Positions 25,824 through 34,734 of a DNA stretch of 64,000 bases are shown piece by piece. A program made the position numbers and the translations under genes. Numbering within the stretch: the first letter of the stretch is position 1; each line of letters begins with the position of its first letter. This stretch comes from an uncultured Clostridia bacterium (lineage in GTDB: Bacteria > Bacillota > Clostridia > Saccharofermentanales > Saccharofermentanaceae), in NCBI GenBank assembly GCA_946403085.1, contig CAMIYM010000007.1:1-64000 (forward strand), written 5' to 3'. A model generated the notes under the pieces. That model worked only from the letters and a program-made list of their open reading frames with translations. It had not been told where the DNA came from and did not search any database.

Positions 25824-27191
25824 TCAGATGTTTTCTGTCCTCTTATCTGAAGGGATATAAGGTCTGCGCTTATTAACGCACTTAAACGCAGGTCTCATGA
25901 TACGGCCGCCTGATACGAGCTCCTCGATTCTGTGAGCACTCCATCCAGCGATCCTTCCGCAAGCGAACAAAGGTGTATAAAGCTCAGTAGGAATACCAAG
26001 CATTGAATAAACAAGTCCTGCAAAGAAGTCGACATTCGCGCAAACGAGCTTATCTGACTTCTTAACCTCATGGAAGACTTCAGGAGCAAGCTTTTCGACA
26101 AGGATATAGAGATTATATAGATCCATATTACCCTTCTCTTTTGCGAGAACCTCAGCATACTTTCTGATTACGACAGTTCTGGGATCGGACAAAGTATAAA
26201 CGGCATGGCCAATACCATAGATAAGACCTGAATGATCGAAAGCCTTCTTGTTGATGATATCTGCGAGATACTGCTTGATGGCAGCCTCATCTGTCCAGTC
26301 GCTAACATGCTCTCTGAGATCCTTCATCATTGCATAAGCCTTGTTTGAAGCTCCGCCGTGCTGGGGGCCCTTAAGTGAGCCGACAGCAGAAGCTATAACA
26401 GCATAAGTATCGGAACCTGTGGATGTAACTGCATGAGTTACGAATGTTGAATTGTTTCCGCCGCCGTGCTCTGCATGAAGAACAAGCATGACATCAAGGA
26501 TCCTAGCTTCAAGTTCAGTGAACTTGCCGTCAGGTCTGATCATGTGAAGGATATTCTGAGCAGTATTGTACTCAGGTACAGGTGCATGGATATAAAGATC
26601 CCTATGCTCGATATAGTGTCTTCTTGCCATATAGCCGTATGAAATGAGCACAGGGAATCTTGCGATAAGTTCTGTGCACTGTCTTACGACATTAGCGATA
26701 TCTGTGGAATCAGGATTATCATCATATGAATAAAGAGCAAGGACAGATCTGGCAAGCTTGTTCATGACATCCGGTGAGGGTGCCTTCATGATCATATCCT
26801 CTGTAAAGCCCTCAGGAAGAGGTCTTACGCTCTGAAGAAGCTCATTAAATTCCTTAAGTTCAGAAGCAGTCGGAAGCTCACCTGTAAGAAGCAGGAATGC
26901 TGTCTCCTCATATCCGTATCTTCCCTCAGAGAAGAAACCGTTTACGAGATCTTTGACTTCATAGCCCTGATAGAAAAGCTTACCTTCAACCGGAATCCTG
27001 TCGGCATCGTCAACGATATAACTCATTACCTCGCCTACTTCAGTGAGGCCTACAAGAACACCCGTACCGTCATTGTTACGGAGTCCTCTCTTAACGTTGT
27101 ACTTTGTGTACAGGTCCTTGTTGATATGTGATTTTACTTTTGCTACGTCAGCAAGTCTGTTGATGAGCTCTTCTTTTTGTTCAAATGCCAT
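25824..27191 (-). CDS. gltA: citrate synthase
   Basis: A 455-residue citrate/methylcitrate synthase-family enzyme condensing acetyl-CoA and oxaloacetate. Catalytic His residues are visible in LHAEHGGGNNSTF and GIGHAVYTLSDPR, and the catalytic Asp in VDFFAG near residue 370. The length matches the clostridial/rumen group, which has an N-terminal extension compared with short Gram-positive forms. In an anaerobe it would feed glutamate synthesis. It is a single gene; no clear Shine-Dalgarno is seen, and upstream DNA (27192-27343) has only -10-like TATAAT/TATTAT boxes. Confidence 0.92.
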   Translation of the reverse strand: MAFEQKEELINRLADVAKVKSHINKDLYTKYNVKRGLRNNDGTGVLVGLTEVGEVMSYIVDDADRIPVEGKLFYQGYEVKDLVNGFFSEGRYGYEETAFLLLTGELPTASELKEFNELLQSVRPLPEGFTEDMIMKAPSPDVMNKLARSVLALYSYDDNPDSTDIANVVRQCTELIARFPVLISYGYMARRHYIEHRDLYIHAPVPEYNTAQNILHMIRPDGKFTELEARILDVMLVLHAEHGGGNNSTFVTHAVTSTGSDTYAVIASAVGSLKGPQHGGASNKAYAMMKDLREHVSDWTDEAAIKQYLADIINKKAFDHSGLIYGIGHAVYTLSDPRTVVIRKYAEVLAKEKGNMDLYNLYILVEKLAPEVFHEVKKSDKLVCANVDFFAGLVYSMLGIPTELYTPLFACGRIAGWSAHRIEELVSGGRIMRPAFKCVNKRRPYIPSDKRTENI

Positions 27192-27343
27192 GTTCCGTCT
27201 GTCTTTCTGCTATCTTAACTTAGACTAGCGCCTATAATACCAGATATTATAAAACTTTTCTTTTATTAGGGTTTGCTCGCTGTTATACGAATAATTATGC
27301 GAATTTACAGTCATTCATTGTTAAGACCGTTCAAAAAGATCTG

Positions 27344-28108
27344 TCAGATAAGCTTTGAGAGCTCGTATCCTATTACCGAAGCAGCCACTGCGGCATTAAG
27401 GGATTCAGCTCTGCCTTTCATCGGTATTTTAACTAGCTTAGTGCATCTTCCGGATGTCTCATCTGTTAATCCGTCACCTTCATTGCCGATGAAATAAGCG
27501 CATGGAAGCTTAAGATCACCTGAACCCAATTCATTGCCCTTAAGATGGGTCGCAACAGTATCGACATTCTCTTTTGAGAAGAATTCAAAACACTCCGCCA
27601 TCGTCTTTCTTACGACCGGTATATGCCATATGGAACCCATGGTCGCTCTTATGACTTTGTCGTTATAAGGATCACATGTCGTGGGGCTTATGATAACTGC
27701 AGTAAGACCGAATGCATCAGCAGTCCTTATGATAGTTCCGAGATTGCCCGGATCCTGCGTGTTCTCCAGCACCACATATATATCTTTGTTATCTCCTCTT
27801 CTCGGGATCTCAGCACCGATAAGAGGTTCTTTGATCACTATGGCAACACCCTGGGGATTTACAGTGTTGGATATTTTCGCGAAAACATTATCACCTAATA
27901 CCATTGGTTCTAAGTCAGGCGTGAATTCCTTCGCCCATGAGAGCCTGGATTCCGTAACGATTACCTCAACTGCCTTCTGGCCGCTGGATAAAGCCTCTTC
28001 ACAAAGGCGTGTTCCCTCAAGATAGATAAGACCCTCTTTCCTGGCCTCAGATCTCTTGGCAAGCTTTGCGATACGCTTAACGTTCGGATTGTCACGGCTA
28101 GTGATCAT
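27344..28108 (-). CDS. SpoU/TrmH-family RNA 2'-O-methyltransferase
   Basis: A 254-residue methyltransferase with an N-terminal L30e-like substrate-binding domain (SRDNPNVKRIAKLAKR, then GTRLCEEAL) and a C-terminal SPOUT knot: VLENTQDPGNLGTIIRTADAFG, YFIGNEGDGLTDE, and IPMKGRAESLNAAVAASVIGYEL. It probably methylates 23S rRNA or tRNA ribose, similar to RlmB or TsnR. The ATG at 28108 is given; an in-frame TTG at 28114 has better spacing to GGAG and may be the true start. Confidence 0.88.
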   Translation of the reverse strand: MITSRDNPNVKRIAKLAKRSEARKEGLIYLEGTRLCEEALSSGQKAVEVIVTESRLSWAKEFTPDLEPMVLGDNVFAKISNTVNPQGVAIVIKEPLIGAEIPRRGDNKDIYVVLENTQDPGNLGTIIRTADAFGLTAVIISPTTCDPYNDKVIRATMGSIWHIPVVRKTMAECFEFFSKENVDTVATHLKGNELGSGDLKLPCAYFIGNEGDGLTDETSGRCTKLVKIPMKGRAESLNAAVAASVIGYELSKLI

Positions 28109-28181
28109 CTGCAATTTGAATATCTCCTTCACTTCTGAACAATTATAACAGATGCTGAATGTCATTCGAAAAATCTTCAAT

Positions 28182-28213
28182 AAAAAACTGCGCGGGAATC
28201 AAATCCCACGCAG
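28182..28213 (-). terminator. terminator of the infC-rpmI-rplT operon
   Basis: CTGCGTGGGA/TCCCGCGCAG stem on the minus strand (one G-T pair) followed by TTTTTTATTG. It lies about 30 nt past the rplT stop. Confidence 0.92.
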
Positions 28214-28240
28214 CTGTTGAATTCAAATTGAATCAGGTTA

Positions 28241-28594
28241 TCAGAGAGCTGCCTTAGCCTTCTCAACGAGAGATGTAAAGCCTGCTGCATCTGTAACAGC
28301 GATATCAGAAAGAACCTTACGGTCTAACTCGATACCAGCCTTCTTGAGGCCGTTCATGAATCTAGAATAGTTGATGTCGTTCAAACGGCAAGCTGCGTTG
28401 ATACGAACGATCCAGAGTCTTCTGAACTCTCTCTTCTTATTTCTTCTGTCTCTGTAAGCATAGTTACCGGACTTGAGAACCTGCTGATTAGCAACCTTGA
28501 AAAGCTTGCTCTTATGACCCCAGTAACCCTTTGCTGCCTTTAAAATCTTATGATGACGCGCTCTTGTGCGGATTCCTCTTTTAACTCTTGACAT
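28241..28594 (-). CDS. rplT: 50S ribosomal protein L20
   Basis: A 117-residue L20 with the canonical beginning [19 protein letters not shown] and the RKVLSDIAV segment near the end. L20 binds 23S rRNA early in 50S assembly and in Firmicutes represses its own operon by binding the leader RNA. It is the last gene of infC-rpmI-rplT. Confidence 0.98.
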   Translation of the reverse strand: MSRVKRGIRTRARHHKILKAAKGYWGHKSKLFKVANQQVLKSGNYAYRDRRNKKREFRRLWIVRINAACRLNDINYSRFMNGLKKAGIELDRKVLSDIAVTDAAGFTSLVEKAKAAL

Positions 28595-28621
28595 TATCTT
28601 GTCCTCCTAAATTCTAAGCAA

Positions 28622-28819
28622 TTAAGCGTAAGGGATCATCTTCTTGATGATTCTTGCATTCTGATCTGAGCATACCTGGTTGTGTCTCAAGTGTCTCATT
28701 CTCTTAGTAGGTCTCTTGCTTAAGATGTGGCTTCTGAATGCCTGCTTGTGGAGAACCTTACCGGTACCTGTTACCTTAAATCTCTTCTTTGAAGAAGTGT
28801 GTGTTTTCTGCTTGGGCAT
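28622..28819 (-). CDS. rpmI: 50S ribosomal protein L35
   Basis: A 65-residue L35 of usual length, beginning MPKQKTHTSSKKRFKVTGTG and including the HILSKRPTKRMRHLR basic region. It sits between infC and rplT, as in most Firmicutes. Confidence 0.98.
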   Translation of the reverse strand: MPKQKTHTSSKKRFKVTGTGKVLHKQAFRSHILSKRPTKRMRHLRHNQVCSDQNARIIKKMIPYA

Positions 28820-28837
28820 AATATCGTTCCTCCTAAA

Positions 28838-29362
28838 TTATTTTTTCTTTGCCGGTGACAGGTACATTACCATGTTCCTGCCCTCTAACTTCGGCGGCCT
28901 GTCTACAGAACCGTATTCGGTGACGCTCTGAGCAAATGTGTCGAGCACTTCGAATCCTTTATTCTGGAAAGCCATCTCACGGCCTCTGAATCGGATGTTA
29001 ACCTTTACTCTGTCTCCTGCTGAAAGGAACTTAACGACCATCTTACGCTTAACTTCGACATCGTGAACATCTGTTGTAAGCTTTAAGCCGACTTCCTTAA
29101 GTTCTGTCTCTTTCTGCTTCTTCTTGGCTTCCTTCTCTCTCTTGCCTTTTTCGAAAAGGAACTTGTTGTAATCCATTACTCGGCAAACCGGATTATCTGG
29201 ATTGGGTGAGATGCAGACGAGATCAAGATCAGCTTCTTCAGCACTCTTAAGAGCCTCTTCGATCGGTACAACACCAACCATCTGTCCTTCAGCGTCAATG
29301 AGACGCACCTGAGGGAACTTGATAGCTCCGTTAATCATCTGATTATCATTGGTCTTAGCGAT
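28838..29362 (-). CDS. infC: translation initiation factor IF-3
   Basis: A 174-residue factor that binds the 30S subunit and proofreads initiator tRNA. The N-domain is recognised by KFPQVRLIDAEGQMVGV and YNKFLFEKGKREKEAKK; the C-domain by KLTTDVHDVEVKRKMV and KVNIRFRGREM. The start is assigned to ATC at 29360-29362: AAGGAGGT lies 7 nt upstream, GTG in the same frame overlaps that site, and the next ATG would remove nine residues. Rare AUU/AUC starts in infC are known from E. coli and others, where IF-3 limits its own synthesis. It is first in the operon behind an attenuator leader. Confidence 0.95.
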   Translation of the reverse strand: MAKTNDNQMINGAIKFPQVRLIDAEGQMVGVVPIEEALKSAEEADLDLVCISPNPDNPVCRVMDYNKFLFEKGKREKEAKKKQKETELKEVGLKLTTDVHDVEVKRKMVVKFLSAGDRVKVNIRFRGREMAFQNKGFEVLDTFAQSVTEYGSVDRPPKLEGRNMVMYLSPAKKK

Positions 29363-29401
29363 GGTAGCCACCTCCTTGTTTAAGACTTTACTATTCCCGC
29401 A

Positions 29402-29429
29402 TAAAAAAAGAACGGATAAAATCCGTTCT
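29402..29429 (-). terminator. leader attenuator terminator of infC operon
   Basis: AGAACGGA/TCCGTTCT stem with a 5-nt loop and a TTTTTTT run on the minus strand. It lies between the promoter and the infC start. Confidence 0.9.
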
Positions 29430-29546
29430 CTCATAACTACCCTGCCTTAATGGCAAACCCCTCAAAAATAGGTTAATTATCTAGTTATTTACCTCTTTAC
29501 AAGCTTATTGCCGCTTGAGGTGAGAAACGGATGTTCTTCTTTCACG
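29430..29546 (-). promoter_or_regulatory. 5' leader of infC-rpmI-rplT (probable L20-type ribosomal leader)
   Basis: About 115 nt of untranslated RNA lies between the predicted transcription start and the attenuator hairpin. In Bacillus-type Firmicutes the same operon has an L20-responsive leader in this position that controls termination. The position and terminator fit that model. The L20-binding pseudo-helix was not verified. Confidence 0.65.
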
Positions 29547-29552
29547 AGCGTT

Positions 29553-29581
29553 ATAATACTTAAACTTTGCCACAAAGTCAA
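29553..29581 (-). promoter_or_regulatory. promoter of infC-rpmI-rplT
   Basis: On the minus strand, TTGACT (29576-29581), a 17-nt spacer and TATTAT (29553-29558). Confidence 0.85.
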
Positions 29582-29611
29582 TACTTTTCACAAAAAGTCA
29601 CAGTGCCTTGA

Positions 29612-30256
29612 TTAATGTATTACCTTGAGGAATGTTCTTCTGTGTATTGGTGTCATTCCTTTTTCGCGTATGGCAGTATAGTGATCCTTGGTGCCGTATC
29701 CCTTATGCTTTGCAAAGCCGTAACCGGGATACTGCTCATCGTATTCGACCATCATGTGATCCCTTGTAACCTTGGCAAGGATGGATGCAGCTGCGATCGA
29801 ATCCGATTTGGCATCACCTTTGATTATCGGGATGACATCAAGTCCGGTACCGCTTAAATTAACTGCGTCAATGAGAAGAATGTCAGGAGACTCGCCTTTT
29901 GAAGCTAGCTCTTTAACGCAAGTCCTCATAGCTTTTTTCGTAGCTTCAAGGATGTTGATCTCGTCTATCTCTTCAGGTCCTACAGCACATATGGCGTAAG
30001 CCTTAGCCTTCTCTTTAATGGTAACGAAAAGTTCTTCCCTCTTCTTCTCTGAAAGCTTCTTTGAATCATCCAGACCCAGTATCTTTACCTCAGGATCAAG
30101 TATGCAGCATGCTGCGACTACAGGTCCTGCAAGGGGGCCTCTTCCTGCCTCATCGATGCCGCCGATCATCTTAAAACCTTTGGCAAGGCAGTCCTTCTCA
30201 TATTCATACATCGCATCATACTTTGCATTAAGCTGTTCTTCTGTAAGCTTCGGCAT
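29612..30256 (-). CDS. rnhB: ribonuclease HII
   Basis: A 214-residue RNase HII that removes ribonucleotides and RNA-DNA primers from DNA. The catalytic motif GGIDEAGRGPLAGPV (Asp, Glu) is near residue 33, with DDSKKLSEKKRE and LIDAVNLSG (Asp) following, and a GYGFAKHKGYGTKDHY C-terminal segment. It lies 14 nt after rbgA, matching the common rplS-rbgA-rnhB order. Confidence 0.96.
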   Translation of the reverse strand: MPKLTEEQLNAKYDAMYEYEKDCLAKGFKMIGGIDEAGRGPLAGPVVAACCILDPEVKILGLDDSKKLSEKKREELFVTIKEKAKAYAICAVGPEEIDEINILEATKKAMRTCVKELASKGESPDILLIDAVNLSGTGLDVIPIIKGDAKSDSIAAASILAKVTRDHMMVEYDEQYPGYGFAKHKGYGTKDHYTAIREKGMTPIHRRTFLKVIH

Positions 30257-30270
30257 ATCTTAATCCCCTT

Positions 30271-31170
30271 TTACTTAAAATCCTCAGGCATCTCAAGCGT
30301 GATCCTGCCTGTCCTGCCCTCTCTTAAGTCGTTCAGGAAAAGCCTTGCGAACCGCTCCTCATCGATCCTTCCGCCGCTCATGATGCAGCCTCTCTTCTTA
30401 GCCATAGCCAGGAAGATATCATAATAAGGATCCTGGAAGTATCCTTCATCTTCAGACTCTTTGATATCAATATCGACACCATAACGCTCCCTGATCAGGT
30501 CAGGATAGATGCTTATCATTATCTTCAAAGTCTCATAAGCGACCTTAACAACATCAGTGATCTCTTCTTTTACAGAGCCCAAGGCCGTAAGGCAGATACC
30601 GCTCTTAGCATTCGCAATTCTTGGCCAGAGGACACCTGCCATATCCATGAGTTCAAGCCTTCCGCCTGTCATGATCCACTTGAAGTCCTTTGTTACACCC
30701 GGCTTGTCGCCTGTAACCGCGGCTTTTCTGCCTGCGAGAGCGTTAATTATTGTGGATTTACCGGTATTAGGAGCGCCAACGACCATAACCCTTACAGGAC
30801 GGCCGATCCTGCCCTTTTCGGCAGCCTTCTCGAGCTTCTCCTTCATGAGTTCCATCGTAATGGAATTCAGCTTATCAAAGCCTTTCTTGTGAGTGCTCTC
30901 AAGCGCACAAGCTCTGGTATTCTCAGATTCGAGGCTCTCGATCCAGCGTGATGTTTTATTAGGATCAGCAAGATCAGCCTTGTTAAGGATAACTATCCTG
31001 GGTTTTGTGCCGATGATCCTGTCAAGTTCAGGATTCCTGCTCGAAAAAGGGATCCTGGCATCTGCAGTCTCATAAACGAGATCAACGAGCTTTAACCTCT
31101 CGCCTGTCTCGTTCAGGGCCTTCCTCATATGCCCCGGAAACCAGTTTATGTCATTCTTCTTCTCAGCCAT
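30271..31170 (-). CDS. rbgA: ribosome biogenesis GTPase RbgA (YlqF)
   Basis: A 299-residue circularly permuted GTPase needed for late 50S assembly in Firmicutes. The N-terminal WFPGHMRKAL motif is diagnostic. The G4 motif (LNKADLADP) precedes G1 (GAPNTGKSTI), and G3 is in DMAGVLWPR. The C-terminal ANTAR-like domain is present. The start at 31170 has GAGGG 6 nt upstream. A signal peptidase gene, often found between rplS and rbgA, is absent here. Confidence 0.95.
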   Translation of the reverse strand: MAEKKNDINWFPGHMRKALNETGERLKLVDLVYETADARIPFSSRNPELDRIIGTKPRIVILNKADLADPNKTSRWIESLESENTRACALESTHKKGFDKLNSITMELMKEKLEKAAEKGRIGRPVRVMVVGAPNTGKSTIINALAGRKAAVTGDKPGVTKDFKWIMTGGRLELMDMAGVLWPRIANAKSGICLTALGSVKEEITDVVKVAYETLKIMISIYPDLIRERYGVDIDIKESEDEGYFQDPYYDIFLAMAKKRGCIMSGGRIDEERFARLFLNDLREGRTGRITLEMPEDFK

Positions 31171-31297
31171 AAAAGCCCTCACTTAATTCTTTCCAAATGA
31201 TTTTAACACATGTTATTGATAGTACACACTTTCGCGAAAACATATACCATTCCGGCAATTTATTCTCAAAATAGTACCGTCACATCAATAGTTAAGC

Positions 31298-31332
31298 AAA
31301 AAAAAGAGGTTGCCTCATATGAGACAACCTCT
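31298..31332 (-). terminator. terminator after rplS
   Basis: A 14-bp stem with one G-T pair (AGAGGTTG... with ...CAACCTCT) is followed by TTTTTTT on the minus strand. It separates rplS from rbgA. Confidence 0.92.
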
Positions 31333-31356
31333 TGTAAATCGAATTGAAAACTACAA

Positions 31357-31698
31357 TCAGATCTTCTGTGTGATCTTTGCAGCCTTGCCCTGACGATCGC
31401 GGAGATAATAAAGCTTTGCTCTTCTGATCTTACCCTTACGAATAACGTCGATGTGATCGATCTTGGGTGAGTTAACAGGGAGAATTCTCTCTACGCCGAT
31501 ACCGTAAGATACACGGCGGATTGTTATTGTCTCTGAAAGGCCCTGGCCTTTTCTTGCGATGACATAGCCTTCGAATACCTGAATACGCTCCTTTGCGCCT
31601 TCCTTGATAAGGAGGTGAGCCTTAACGAAGTCTCCGACTTCGACATCAGGATACTGGTTGCGAATATTCTCGCTCTCGATGACTTTTACTAAATCCAT
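31357..31698 (-). CDS. rplS: 50S ribosomal protein L19
   Basis: A 113-residue L19 of normal length, with [28 protein letters not shown] and a C-terminal [18 protein letters not shown]. It lies at the interface of the 30S and 50S subunits. The start at 31698 has AGAGG about 11 nt upstream; longer reading overlaps trmD. It follows trmD as in most bacteria. Confidence 0.97.
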   Translation of the reverse strand: MDLVKVIESENIRNQYPDVEVGDFVKAHLLIKEGAKERIQVFEGYVIARKGQGLSETITIRRVSYGIGVERILPVNSPKIDHIDVIRKGKIRRAKLYYLRDRQGKAAKITQKI

Positions 31699-31775
31699 AT
31701 TGTTCGTTTCCTCTCTTTCCTGCAGATGTTCTTGCCTGGATAATGGCAGAGGACCACCCTGATAACTGGAGAATT

Positions 31776-32516
31776 TTAGCACATGCCTCTTTCAAAGGCA
31801 AGCATTTTGGCCCAATCACTTTCAGAAATGTCCAGTTTGTCAAGCATATCAGGTCTTTTGTGCCATGTATCGACCAAAGCAGCTATACGGTTATAGTCTG
31901 AGATCGCTGCGTCATTGCCGTTCTTCAGCACTTCCGGGACGGCCTTGTCATGCCACACCGGAGGCTTGGTATACTGCGGAGCTTCGAACAATCCGTCAGT
32001 ATGGGATTCATTGGTATATGCCTCTTCATTGGGAAGCACGCCCGGCACGAGCCTGGACACGGCATCGATTACGACTATAGCAGCTGTCTCACCGCCTGTA
32101 AGCACATAATCGCCAATTGATATCTCCTCATCACAGATCTCATCGATCACACGGGCATCTATGCCTTCATAGTGACCGCAGATTATAAGAAGATTTTCTT
32201 TTGAAGCGAGCTCATGAGCCTTCGCCTGATTGAAAACATTACCCTTGGGCGACATGTATACGGTATAAGGCTTCTTCCCTCCGCACATTTCGACAGCCTT
32301 CTCATATGCACCGAAAACAGGTTCAGGACGGATCATCATGCCGGTACCGCCGCCATAGATGGTGTCATCGACTCGCCCGTAGTTATTCGGGGCATAATCT
32401 CTGATCTGGACACATTCCAGAGAGATCGCACCCTTGGCGAGAGCGCGTCCTGTAATACTCGTATCAAGATACGAGGTTACCTGCTCAGGAAATAATGTCG
32501 CTACATAAAAGTTCAT
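31776..32516 (-). CDS. trmD: tRNA (guanine-37-N1)-methyltransferase
   Basis: A 246-residue SPOUT methyltransferase that makes m1G37 in tRNAs reading CNN codons. The knot motif [20 protein letters not shown] is present, along with SPKGNVFNQ and [16 protein letters not shown] lies about 8 nt upstream of the ATG. It lies between the TPM-like gene and rplS; in many Firmicutes rimM would be immediately upstream, but here three other genes intervene. Confidence 0.96.
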   Translation of the reverse strand: MNFYVATLFPEQVTSYLDTSITGRALAKGAISLECVQIRDYAPNNYGRVDDTIYGGGTGMMIRPEPVFGAYEKAVEMCGGKKPYTVYMSPKGNVFNQAKAHELASKENLLIICGHYEGIDARVIDEICDEEISIGDYVLTGGETAAIVVIDAVSRLVPGVLPNEEAYTNESHTDGLFEAPQYTKPPVWHDKAVPEVLKNGNDAAISDYNRIAALVDTWHKRPDMLDKLDISESDWAKMLAFERGMC

Positions 32517-32530
32517 ATACCTTATATCCT

Positions 32531-33469
32531 TTAAGATTTCGAGCCGCTTTCAATAACAACGTTGCCTTCTTCATCTACTTTTATCGCAGAACCGCAGAAT
32601 TGGCAATTGCCTGTTGTTCCCTTACGGATCTTGCTGTTGCTCGAGCCGCAGTTCGGACAGGTTATTGCAACATACAATGTCTCAAGATGATCGTTATACT
32701 TCTGCTGTGCAAACTCATTCTTTTTCAGATCTGCCTCAGCCTTTGCCGCAGCTGCTTTCTGAGTTGCTTCAGCGACCTTGCGCTTACGGATGATGTGGAC
32801 CACTATAACAACGCCTGCAACAGCAATAACAGAAATGATGATTATCGCATAAAGCGCAGCCTGTGAGATCTGTTTTGTCATTATCCTGTCGCCGGCTTTT
32901 TCGAGAGATTTAGCAAAGAATTCACCTTCGTTATACTTCTCAACTGTGTAGAAATAATCTATGTATCCGAGAAGTATCTCCCTTGCCTGTTCATCCATTA
33001 CCTGTTCCTCAGCATCTTCGCCGGGCCTGACAGTAACCAAGTAATTGCTTGAAGCATTGGGATATTCACGGAAGATGATGAGCAAGTGACCACCGTCTTC
33101 ACCAAACATCTCAGCATAAGTATCCTTTGCCAAATCTTCGATGCTTCCTTCAGATATATAGTCTTTACCGTTCTCTCCCATGATCCAGAGATAAGGCTGG
33201 ACACCGGTCTTCTCATAAAAATATTCCATGCCGGCGATAAGAGCCTTCTCTTCACCGTTCTCATCGATCCAGTCGCCCCAGTCATCCTGATACCACTTAT
33301 CGACCGGATCACACTTAGAAGCAGGAAGTGCCTCTCTGTTGACAGTTGATCTTTCTATTTTTGCTTCCTTGCCCTGGTGAAGCCATAAAACCGCAAACGC
33401 GATAACAAGCACGACAACAGCCGCGCAGGTTATCCTCAGCACGAATAGATCCTTGCCGCCTTTTGCCAT
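32531..33469 (-). CDS. TPM-domain-like membrane protein with C-terminal zinc ribbon (copy 1)
   Basis: A 312-residue protein: membrane helix about 11-30, outside domain 31-205, helix about 206-227, an Ala/Lys-rich cytoplasmic coiled segment, and a zinc ribbon with Cys271, Cys274, Cys289 and Cys292. The outside domain (TGVQPYLWIMGE, GHLLIIFREYP, a conserved VTVRPG strand) resembles the TPM fold by layout, including the pattern of a Gly-His-LL core strand and a late helix. Function is not known. It forms a tandem paralogous pair with the gene at 33500. Confidence 0.7.
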   Translation of the reverse strand: MAKGGKDLFVLRITCAAVVVLVIAFAVLWLHQGKEAKIERSTVNREALPASKCDPVDKWYQDDWGDWIDENGEEKALIAGMEYFYEKTGVQPYLWIMGENGKDYISEGSIEDLAKDTYAEMFGEDGGHLLIIFREYPNASSNYLVTVRPGEDAEEQVMDEQAREILLGYIDYFYTVEKYNEGEFFAKSLEKAGDRIMTKQISQAALYAIIIISVIAVAGVVIVVHIIRKRKVAEATQKAAAAKAEADLKKNEFAQQKYNDHLETLYVAITCPNCGSSNSKIRKGTTGNCQFCGSAIKVDEEGNVVIESGSKS

Positions 33470-33499
33470 TTTATCTCCTCCCTATATCCCTTATGTTCT

Positions 33500-34648
33500 T
33501 CAAGTCTGTGTGTCATTACCTGTGCAGATAACGACATTGCCGTTCTCATCGGCCTTCATAGCTGTACCGCAGTAATTGCAGTAGCCTACCGTTCCCTTGC
33601 GGATGCTCGTATCTGTCGAGCCGCAGTTGGGACAGGTAACGGTTACATAAGTCTGTGCCAGGGCTTCCTGATACTTCTTCTGGTTCTGCTCTATTGCAGC
33701 CTTATTCTTTTCTGCCAGTTCCTGCTTAACCTTCTGCTTCTTGACAGCAAGTCTGCGCTTCTTAATGATTGAGATAGTGATCATAAGACCAATGATCAAG
33801 ACCAGGACAATGATCACGATGGTGATCATTGTGTTTAATGACATCTGCTTGGTCATTATCCTCTCACCCGCTTCACGGAATGCAGTCTGGAAAAATGCAC
33901 CCTCGTTGAGGTCATCATCTTCATAATAATACTCTATGTAATCGAGCAGGATATCTTTTGCTTCCTGATCCATTACCTGTGTCTCGGCATCAAATCCGGG
34001 AGTAACAGTAAGCTTGTAATTGCCTGATTCATTTGGATATTCACTGAAGATAATGAGAAGGTGACCTTCATCATCACCGAACATCTCCTTATATGTTACT
34101 TCTGCAAGCTCCTCAAGGCTTTCGGTGGATTTATAATTCTTGCCATCTTCACCCATTATCCAAAGATAAGGCTGAACACCAGTCGAGTCATAGAACGACT
34201 TAAGACCGGATATTAAATAATCACCTTCTCCGGCTTCATCTATCCAGTCTCCCCAATCGTCCTTGTACCACTCGTCGATAGGATTGCACTTGGATTCGGG
34301 AAGTTTTTCTCTTTGAATAGAAGATCTTGTTACCTTATAAATGGTATCAAGATGCATTTCATCCATGAATCCGAATACAAATCCGGCTAAGACCAGAAAC
34401 AAAAACAAAAAAGGAGTAAAGCATCCGCTGCATCCAAAGCCGCCTCCGCCGCCTCCGCTGTATCCGCTGCTTCCTGAACTTCTGGAATGTCTGGAATAAG
34501 AAGAACCTGAAGATCTATAGGATGATCCTGAAGATCTGTAAGATGAACCAGATGATCTGTAAGATGATCTTGAACCGCCTGAATGTGAACGGCTGCTCGA
34601 ATGATGTGAGCTGCTGTGAGAGCTTCCGCCACCGCCGCCTCTGCCCAT
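33500..34648 (-). CDS. TPM-domain-like membrane protein with Ser/Gly/Arg-rich N terminus (copy 2)
   Basis: A 382-residue paralogue of the gene at 32531. Residues 1-72 are a Ser/Gly/Arg/Tyr-rich tract with repeats of YRSSGSS. Next come a membrane helix (about 76-95), the same outside domain (QPYLWIMGEDGK, GHLLIIFSEYP), a second helix (about 275-297), a Lys/Gln-rich coiled segment, and a CPNCG..CNYCG zinc ribbon. The two copies share most of the domain core, so they arose by duplication; only this one has the low-complexity front. GGGAGG precedes the ATG. Function unknown. Confidence 0.7.
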   Translation of the reverse strand: MGRGGGGGSSHSSSHHSSSRSHSGGSRSSYRSSGSSYRSSGSSYRSSGSSYSRHSRSSGSSGYSGGGGGGFGCSGCFTPFLFLFLVLAGFVFGFMDEMHLDTIYKVTRSSIQREKLPESKCNPIDEWYKDDWGDWIDEAGEGDYLISGLKSFYDSTGVQPYLWIMGEDGKNYKSTESLEELAEVTYKEMFGDDEGHLLIIFSEYPNESGNYKLTVTPGFDAETQVMDQEAKDILLDYIEYYYEDDDLNEGAFFQTAFREAGERIMTKQMSLNTMITIVIIVLVLIIGLMITISIIKKRRLAVKKQKVKQELAEKNKAAIEQNQKKYQEALAQTYVTVTCPNCGSTDTSIRKGTVGYCNYCGTAMKADENGNVVICTGNDTQT

Positions 34649-34734
34649 ATCAAAACCTCCCTCATTTTGTTGCTTGCCGCAACTTTTCCACGGAAGATAT
34701 TATCACAAATGTATTTAGTTTTCGATTTGGATTA

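Noticed and set aside
29363..29434. Longer IF-3 beginning at 29434
   Set aside because: It would run through the leader terminator and T tract; the strong ribosome binding site points to ATC at 29362.
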